DNA from: Ophiostoma sp. CBS 140.51
Taxonomy: Eukaryota > Ascomycota > Sordariomycetes > Ophiostomatales > Ophiostomataceae
NCBI GenBank assembly: GCA_029298735.1
Contig: JANSLP010000184.1
Location: forward strand, 1 to 63,140
Reading direction: 5' to 3'
DNA length: 63,140 nt
Shown: positions 55,027 through 63,140 of the stretch, piece after piece
Numbering within the stretch: the stretch's first letter is position 1
Layout of the letters: each line of letters starts with the position of its first letter
Translations under genes and position numbers: made by a program
Notes under the pieces: generated by a model
What the model was told of the DNA's origin: nothing
Databases searched by the model: none
What the model saw: the letters and a program-made list of their open reading frames with translations, nothing else

Positions 55027-58000
55027 AGGATACGAAACGGTTGCGTGGGATAGCATCGGCAAAGACCTTTGCCAGGTTTGATTTTTTATGTTTACGTGCA
55101 TAGACAAAAAGGAGACTCAATAGATATCATCTCACGGTACTGTTTACATATTACTTTGTACATTTGTACGTCGTATACATCACGATGTCGCCAGTCCCGT
55201 AGTGACTTAGTGAGTGAGATCTCGCTCGACTTTAGGTCCTGCGTCCCGCAGCCTTCCACGACAGGTTCGTTCGTTCGATGCGACAAAGACACCGGGCGGC
55301 AGATCGTCTTGCCAAAGACCAGGCGGGCACGCGGGAGACTCAGATGACGCAAAAATGGCACAGAGGCCACCTGGAACAGGACGGCAGTTTGTGCTGAGAT
55401 CACCCAGCATCCACTGAGGGTAGTCTGAGGGCAGTCTGAGGGCAGCGGGTTCCAGTGGACGACAGTGAATATCCGGCGTTCTGTACTGAGTAGAGGGATC
55501 CAGGGCGGCGGCCACGACGAGGCAAGACAAGACACGGCTCGCTGCCGGCCGGGAGGGTGCTCAGCATAGTGCTCGTGGGTGGCATACCAAAGTTGATCAC
55601 CGGTCGCCCGTTGTATCTTCGAGCTTGCCTGTCCGCCACTCGACGGGGCCTCAATTTCTCGCATTCCTTGGTCTTGGATCAGCATGCACAAGCAGACGCA
55701 GTCTCAACGGTATCATCCGATCGATGCCTTGTTTGCGCGCGTGCACCCAACAAAAAACAGCAAAGACACAGAGACACAATGTACAGACGAAGAAGGATGT
55801 GCAACAAATCTTACGGGGCCCGATATCAGCTACTACTGAGTAGCAATGTTGCACCTCACAGACAAGCAATATATGCCTCTCTTGGGCAAAGATCCCCATC
55901 GTCTGTCCTCCCCGTCATTCCTCCCCGTCACTCCTGATCCTTTTTTTGCGCCGTGATGTACTTGTACCGAGTATCTCACGAGTACTTATATCGACGAAGA
56001 GCACAAAAAGCACGAAGACCACGGAGAGCACATCCTCAGCTCAAAAGAAAACAGGAAGAGCCATAGTTGGGCCGAGCATGTCACGTTCGGAGCCCATGAA
56101 GCCTTGTTTGTGTACGCAGTATCGTCTCCTCCGAAGCCAAGAGAAGGCTTGCCAACGGAAAGAGAGGCAAGGAGGCAAGGAGGTAAAGGGGGCTGAGGAG
56201 GCGAAGGAGGCGAGGAGGTGAGGATGAGCTGAGGACTTAGAGGGGATCGGCGCTCGCCTCTGGGGGTGCTACATGCTACATACACTTACATCCGGCTGCA
56301 GCTCGCGGGTTCCGGAGCGCTGTCTTTTGTAGCTCTGCAGATGTAGCTTTCGTGCAGTCTGCTTGAAGTAGATGTAGTGTATATGTGTGTGTGTTGTAGG
56401 TCCATCCAGGTCGAGGCTGTTCTTGGTCTGAGGAAGCACAGTCGCGATACGCAGCCATGAGATCGCATTCTGGCCTGGCACCAAATACAGCACAAGCGAT
56501 CCATCATGCACAACTTCAGATACAATACACGCGATGACGGAATGTACCGTTCACAGACGATGAAGGTGTGCAGCACATGTGTGCCCTTGTTTCCGTGTGC
56601 CTGCGCACTGTTTCGCATGGCGCAAGCGCTGCCCTGGTCCTTCCTCGCCAAAGAGAGCCCGTTAGTATCATTCTCGATCCTCTCTCGCTCCTTCCCTCGT
56701 CTTGCTTCCCCAGCCCGGGCGCTCGACCCCTGTTCCCTGCCACCTGGTCGCTGTCTCTGGCCAGCCCGCTTTTGGCTTTCTTTTGGCTTTCTCGGATACG
56801 GGCGTGTTGTCTGTTGGGCCGGCTGGGGTGTTCTGCTTGACGTGCTCTAGCGCTCGAGGACGGCTGTTCTCAAGACTTGAAGTCCCTGACGTTCTTAAAC
56901 CAAGTGGACTTGTCGCTTGATGGCTCTCTGTCTCTCGGCTTGGCACACGCCCCCCTTTTCGATTCTTTCTGCCTCATTCTGGCTCATCTTCTTTTTTTCT
57001 TCGCTCGCTCCTTCCCTCTTTGTTTTTGGTCACTCCTGCCCTCTTTGGCTTCTCTGCCCTCCCCCCCCTTCGTTTTGCCCTTCTTTTTGCCCTTCTTGTC
57101 GCCGTTTTCTTTTCAGCTCTTTTGACAGTCGCGTCTCGTTCTCGGGTTTCCCGCTCTTTTGCCTCCTTGCCTCAACAGCCCTCCTTGCATCTTCTCATCC
57201 AGCTTTGACAGTTGACCGTCCCATTTGCTGGACAGTCCCGTTAACTGGAACCGGTTTAGTGGCGTCGCGGCTGCTCTCGTTCAGTCTCCCTTGTTCCCCT
57301 CAAGGTCGATGGGCCTATCATGACCTATCATGGAGCCTCCCTGTCCAATCCCAAGTGCACCCTGGTCGTAGATCATTTCCACGGCCCGCCTCGCTTGCAA
57401 CTCCGAGGTAAGATACACACCCCTCTCTCTGCACAGCGTATTACCGCGTTTGGACACATTGCTTTTGATGGTGTACTTACTTGTACACTCTGGTTGAAGG
57501 TCGCGTTTGTTGACGGCATATTTGCACGAGGTTTAATGCACAGTATTTTGTGCGCAGCCTGGCAGGTCACTAACCATGCTTGCGTTTGCACCTAGTACGA
57601 GTCATACTTGTCGATTGTTGAGACCAACGAGAGAAACCCAGCTTCAACCGCGCTATCAGCTAGACAAACCGAGGCTACAAAACCATCCATCTGATGGTAC
57701 TTTACTGTACTGAGAACCAAACAAAACGCCAACGGGTCTGCTCCGTTCCGATCAGAATCAGGAACCCCGAACGCAAGGAGCTTAACGATGCATCTGACAA
57801 CAACTTGCAAGGCCAGCCGCGCCAATGCGCCTCTCCCCGCGAAGGCAATACGACGCTGCAAGCGGCAGCCGGCGTGCAGCAAGGGGACTAAAATAAAAGG
57901 GGCAGGCCGGATGCCAGAGTGATGGGCGGAGGAGTGTGCTCCAACGACCCGGAGCTGCAACCTGGCTCTGAAAAAAAAAATGCAACGGTAGTTCCGACAA

Positions 58001-61000
58001 AAATTTCCAAAAGAATAAAATGTGCGATGCAGGGGAGGAAGCGATCACTTATCACCTTCCGATGTTGCAACCGCCTGGTTCAGACTTGTTTGCCTGCCCC
58101 ATCCCATCCCCATGGCCATCCCCATTCTACAATTCGCATGGAATAGTACACGTTATTTGTCAATGCTTCGGCGAGAGAAGAGAGGGGAAAAGGAAAAGAG
58201 GAGACAGCCAAGGCAGTCCAGACAGCTAAAAAGCCAACCTGGCGGAACCGCAGATTGGCAGTGGTGGAAATTGGCTTTGACAGCCGTTCCTGCGTGGAGA
58301 CGTCATAAAGCCAAGCTTGTTACTGTCAAGGAAGGTCGAGAACGAAGCCGGCCAACGACAACAACATCAACAAAAACAGAAACATAAGCAGAACCCCGGG
58401 CTGAAAAGGAAGATAAAAAAGATACAAAAAACCCCCAAAAACCCAAAAATTACGACAGAATCCAGTACCATGTACTGCTCGTCACACTGTCATGGCTGTG
58501 GCCATCTGTTACATCCGTTGCGTCGAACTTCCAGTCACTTCCTTCTATGTTTTGTCCAGCCCATGAAGCCTCGTGGCAGAAATAGAGTGCTTTGCTTGCA
58601 CAACAGGCCAAAAAATGGTCGTCGAGGGCGTCGACAATTTGACTCAGTGAACAAGGCCTAGCTTGGCCAGGGTGGGCATGATCTGCTGCAAATGCCCAAA
58701 AGGGCCTGTTGGCAGCCGTCTGTTGGTACGGGATAGATGACCAAATGCAAACGGAGGTGCAGCATGTCAATATCTGTACAGTGCAGTCAGTAGAAGACTA
58801 CGACTGCACATACACCGTACCTAAAAGCCACTGTCAGAATACGACGCTGTCATATCGTCTTCTCCTGTCGGTTGGCTGCAGCTACACGGCCAGATAAAGT
58901 CCCAGCATACGGCTGGTGGCAGACACGGGGGTCTGCAAGCGAACAAAAAAGGGTCTGCATTGCACACCTTCGGTGAGCTTTCGTACAAAGTATCTGCCAC
59001 GGAAGCACGCAATCTATCTGTGTCTCCCGGAAAGGTGGTTCCAGGTTTCATACAAAGGAAGCCGTGGGCCGGCGTGGCGAGCCAAGGTGAAGGTGAGACA
59101 GTCAACCAACCACACGTTCATGACACTTCATCAAGAATTCTGTTTTAAAGTCAACGACAGCAATGCATCTCTGCCTTTGACGCCTTGGACAAACGGCGTT
59201 GGCGATAGAAGGGCCGTTTCGTGTCTGTAACCGCAACGCAGCATCTACGCATGACAGACATGGGAGAATAGAAACTGGCACCGTTCCGGACGTTGGCAGT
59301 GCCTCCGTTTGTACGATGCAGCCACAAAATGGCCTGTCATTGCTTCCCATGTCCCTGCCACAGACACTTCACCTCGTGCATTTCCTGGTTCCCATGTGGC
59401 AGGCCGTTTGGTACGTTGATTGCTCGCTGTCGTCTCATGCAGGATGACTTTGTTGGCCACCGCTCACATCTTGTCATGGTGGCCATTGGCTGGCAGTGTT
59501 ACGCAAGACTCGCTCGACCTGTACAACATTGAAAAAGGGCAGAAGAGACGATAAAATGTAACAAAATTGGGGCGGGAACACCTTTTAGTAACAAAGGATA
59601 AAAATACAGCAACAAAAGGCGTATGTGAGGGCATTCTCTACGCATATCGATTGGTGAGGTTGACGTGCCACAAGAGAACGCCCCCTCGCGTCTCTTTTTC
59701 TCCTTGCCCTGTCCACCCGCACCTTTCCTCTCACTCGTTTTGATTTTACGGACGTATGGGCTTGTGCCTCATGCAGAAAAAATAGCGAGAAAAAAAAAGC
59801 ACAGACAAAAAATAGCCATACGTCCATTGTTCGCTAGTGCGCTCACTGCGTTGTAGGGGTCTGGTTTTTTTTCTTTTTCTTCTTCTATTTTCAAGGCACT
59901 ATTCCCGCCATCATTTTCACCGTCATTTTCTGTATATTTAATTTTTGCGATTCCGTCACACCGATAAGGTGCACCGACGGCTTTTTGCAGTGGTACCATT
60001 GGCCTTCCCGCCTGAATGCTAATTTGTGCAGTCGAGATGGAGAAGGCGATGAAGCATATCAAAAGTAACTATATGGTATGAGATTTATTTCCTTAACAAA
60101 AAAAGAGATGAGCAGGGCCTCCCGTGTCTCACAAGTCGGTGGATAACGTGGATGATTGTGCAGCACAGCATCACAGCGGATGTCCTGGAACGCGTTCCGT
60201 ATCTCGTTTGCCTCTGGGTTGGATGGAGTGTAAGCGAACAGAGTTTTCTTGTGGCACACACTCTTTCTCTTTCTCCTTCATTTACGTCCCTCTCTCACCC
60301 ATAAATGGCCCATTCCATCGGCTTTCGTTTCTGGCTCGCCTGTAGGCTCGCCTGAATCTGTCGCTTTGCATGCGTCAACGGAGAATGCATGCTACAAAAG
60401 TAGGCAGAAGGGAAGGAGACCTAATCAAGGAAGCTGGACATCAGATATGCGGCCTACCTTATTTTTCCTGAGCAGCTTTTCGTCCGTATTGCTTTTCGGG
60501 CAGCCTACAGCTCCGATGCAGCTCGCTCCCGCTGCAGCGGCGCGTCAAAGCCATGACTGGGTCTCAATGCTGTCTTTATGGAAAGGCTGAGAGATAATGC
60601 GAGTGTTGAAAAATCAAGACCAATAGGAGCAAGGGAAAGACAGAAAACGAAGAGGCAAACAGAGGTTCTGGCCCAAAGGATTCTGATAACTAGACCCGCC
60701 GATGCCCAAAATAGGTCCCTTTGAGGTCACCAGCCTTTCTTGCTGCAACAAAGTCCTTTCGGTAGTCTATGGAAAGTCCCATCTGGACTTTCAGGGGCTA
60801 CATCAACATGGCCAGAATGTCCTAAGAGACAGCGCTAAGTGGTGTACTTTTACTGACGCTTGCCAGCTTCCCCCGCAGGTCTCTCCACAAAGGGCCGGCG
60901 TGCTGGCTAGCGAACCAAACTCACTGGACCAGCAGTCTAGAACGGCCGCTAGGGCTCGACCAGCCAAGCTTTACTTCGTTCAGCGCATGTCTCAACGACT

Positions 61001-63140
61001 CCCAGAGGGTGTCACTTTTCAGACGGATCTGTCGTATCCCTGCGTCAAAACTTTGGATTTTAGGCGATGAGATGGACCCCTGGAGCTAGAAAACAGTTAG
61101 CTTTTATTAGTATTTACTCTGCTCAGGGTCAGTTCAGTCAAATCGATGCAGGTGTAAGACGCAAGGCAATTGATTTTCAAGATGGCAAGATGGCGTCGCC
61201 TGGGTTTGAGCTACTACTGTCATGATACTAAGTATAAAATGGCAAAGAGCACATCCGTTCCGAGAGGGGGAAAAGGGCAGTATGGGGGAAGACTGGGACC
61301 CTTGACTTCTTTCGCTCCTGTGTGCCGCGTGCTGCATATTTCGATGCTTGGATGGGTGGATGTTTTTAAGCGAGAGGACAGACCACCGCCAGTCGACAGG
61401 CACGACGGACCTGGCTCGGCCAAAAAGGCAGCACACTGTGTGGTATTGCACTTTGGTTTTTCAATGGGTACAAGCGTCCTCGATTACGGACATAATTTCC
61501 GGGGCAGGTGTAGATAAGGGAAGATCGATGCTGCCAATCTAAGGATATATGGATAGTAAAGTAGGCAACAGAATACAAGGTGAATGTCAAGAGGGCTGGT
61601 GACTGTCGAAGCTGCAGAAAGAAAGGGAGGATGCTAGAGCTCGAGCAAAGAGAGGGAAAGAAAGAACGGGTAGGACACCGGACGTCATCGAATGTGATGT
61701 ATCGTACAGCATCGAGCCCCAGACCGCCATTTTGGCCCTTTGCTTTTTTACTTTATTTCTTGTAATGCTTCTTGTCATGATCCCACATTATCCCGCCCAC
61801 CCTAATTCCTTCTTTGGATCCTAGTATCATCCATTCGCTTGTCCTCTCTGGCCAAGTTTGCGGCAGCTGAGACCAAGCAACGGCAGCATCTCACTTCCAC
61901 GTTGTCTTTCCCTGTCGTTCCGGGTTTGCCGTTTACTGTGTCTCTGCTCCTTCCTTTCCTTCCCGCCAGCCCCGCTGTCCTTCTACCCCTTGTCGTCACT
62001 TTTCTTTTTGCTTCTGCTGTCTCTGTTCCATCTATTATTCGACTCAACTTTAGACCGCCACTAGCCTAGTAGCGTCTCGTGTATCAATTCTTGCAGGTAT
62101 CATGATGATTGATGGTTTAGGACAGCCGGCTGCTCAAAACAGAAAGCTCGACATCAGAGACAGGATCGCCTGTTTTGCATCTGCTGCCCTTTTGAGCAAC
62201 TCACGGGAATTCTGAGAGAGAAAAGATAGACAGTTGTGTCCAAATCGGGCGATTTCTTTTTCCTATTTCTGCTGGCTTGCTCGAGGAGTGTGTGCGCAAA
62301 AGGTCGAGGCTATTGATTCAGACGGCGTACTTCCCCAGCAGAGACAAGCAGGCCGTTGTGTGTTTTTCCTACACGAGGTGCATCTGAATTTTTTGACTCA
62401 GAACTGCCGTTCGACCTTCGACCTTCGACATTCCACTTTATTCTCCCTTCCTTTTCATATTCCTCAACTCATTTCTATTTTCTTCACTTCTATCCTTGCT
62501 TCTTTTGTTACTTGTACATCCGTCGCAGGCTGTGTTCTATGCCAAGTCACACCGCAGGACGAGACTCGCCTTCGGAAGAGAGGGTGCAACATAGGCGAGA
62601 GGGAGCACAGGCAGGGTTGTGCCCTGGTCGTGAAGTCGTTTTGTGTGTGTGTGTGTTTTTTTTTTGAAGGACGAAACACTCGAGGAAAAGGGAAGGACAG
62701 GCAAGGGCAAGTGCAAGATCTGCTTCAAAAGGCCACGCCATACTGCATGATCTAGAACTCCGAGGTTGCGTTGTGTACCCATCTGTTTGATCTTTTTATC
62801 TCGTTACTCTTTTGTTCGCTACAAGCAATCATGGTTCTTCGTTTGCCGTTGCCGTTCCTGGTAAAGGGTCGTTTTGGTGGCTTGGTGCCTTTTTTATTTC
62901 GAACGGAATAATTATTCTTCGAGCATCGACATGCCTGCTTGTTTCGTATACACATGGCTCTGTTTTTGATATCCGCGCGGGTAAAAAAAAATAGGACAGA
63001 AGACGGTTATTGTGCAGGAAACATGGACTGTTTGTTTGGAGTGGCATAACTTACCATTCATCTGTGATGAGAAACGCGACCTAGAACGAGTGTTGATTTT
63101 TTTTTATTAAAAAAAAAGTCATAAAAATTATGTCCTTTTT
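55027..63140. other. 8.1-kb gene-free right end
   Basis: I could not support any protein or RNA gene on either strand in this 8.1-kb stretch. Open frames up to 199 codons lack conserved motifs, and most follow base composition. Contents seen: an 11-bp direct repeat (about 55421-55445), AGG-rich purine sequence around 56160-56225, strongly CT-rich sequence at 56930-57200, a GT run at 62643-62656 followed by a T run, and AT-rich sequence at the right edge. The composition suggests a long promoter and 5' leader of a gene beyond the window, or untranslated transcripts. Confidence 0.55.

Noticed and set aside
55092..55691. 199-codon minus-strand open frame downstream of EMW1
   Set aside because: Overlaps the probable EMW1 3' UTR, has no motif and mixed low-quality composition.
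60702..61070. 122-codon plus-strand open frame near the right end
   Set aside because: No recognisable domain, no compositional sign of coding, and surrounded by non-coding sequence.
1..63140. tRNA, rRNA, CRISPR arrays, transposons
   Set aside because: Looked for tRNA-like TTCGA boxes with matching A boxes, terminal inverted or long direct repeats and transposase or reverse-transcriptase motifs. No convincing example was found, though a covariance-model search would be more sensitive.

Overview
This window is nuclear DNA from a filamentous ascomycete (Pezizomycotina, probably Sordariomycetes). Genes are dense, with short introns of about 44-205 nt that carry CTAAC-type branch points. Coding sequence is moderately GC-rich, intergenic leaders are CT-rich, and the proteins are typical of fungi (Sim4/Fta1 kinetochore subunit, APSES regulator, class III chitinase with CBM1, TNT-type NADase). 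No mobile element, CRISPR array, rRNA or tRNA was recognised. Gene models were spliced by eye from GT/GC...AG signals, reading phase and remembered family conservation. I recover 21 protein-coding genes with 25 introns, and one pseudogene.

Layout. 0.6-12.9 kb holds mostly housekeeping genes: RPB12 (+), NPA3/GPN1 GTPase (-), an FAD monooxygenase (-), the ribosome-assembly factor SSF1 (-), a CWF19-like splicing protein (-) divergent from a HIT hydrolase (+), a broken aldo-keto reductase (-), and a small probable mitochondrial membrane protein (-). 12.9-17.35 kb is a 4.5-kb gene-poor stretch with GGCC/CCAGG-rich and CT-rich sequence. It leads into a secreted GH18 chitinase with a C-terminal CBM1 (+). 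20-35 kb holds FTA1/CENP-L (-), MET8 sirohaem synthase (-), VAC1/PEP7 (+), an MBP1-type APSES/ankyrin cell-cycle regulator (-), a LYR-motif protein (+), a GNAT acetyltransferase (-) and a 5'-nucleotidase-family phosphoesterase (+). 35.9-39.7 kb holds a SulP/STAS transporter (+) converging on a secreted TNT-domain NADase (-).

41.4-45.0 kb is the most unusual part. Three small paralogous genes lie head-to-tail on the minus strand. Each encodes an N-terminal Myb/SANT-like three-helix module split by one phase-0 intron at the same position, followed by a divergent basic, AT-hook- or histone-H1-like tail. The intron of the third contains a perfect 14-copy heptanucleotide repeat. 46.5-55.0 kb carries a very large GYF-domain protein (+) and the TPR protein EMW1/TTC27 (+). 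The last 8.1 kb (55.0-63.1 kb) has no gene I can support and looks like a long regulatory or leader region.

Other points of note: three of 25 introns appear to use GC donors (MET8, VAC1, the second Myb-like paralogue), and a TACGGAGTA/TACTCCGTA motif recurs in non-coding DNA. There is no evident single pathway. Apart from the tandem paralogues, the gene order looks like ordinary fungal background.
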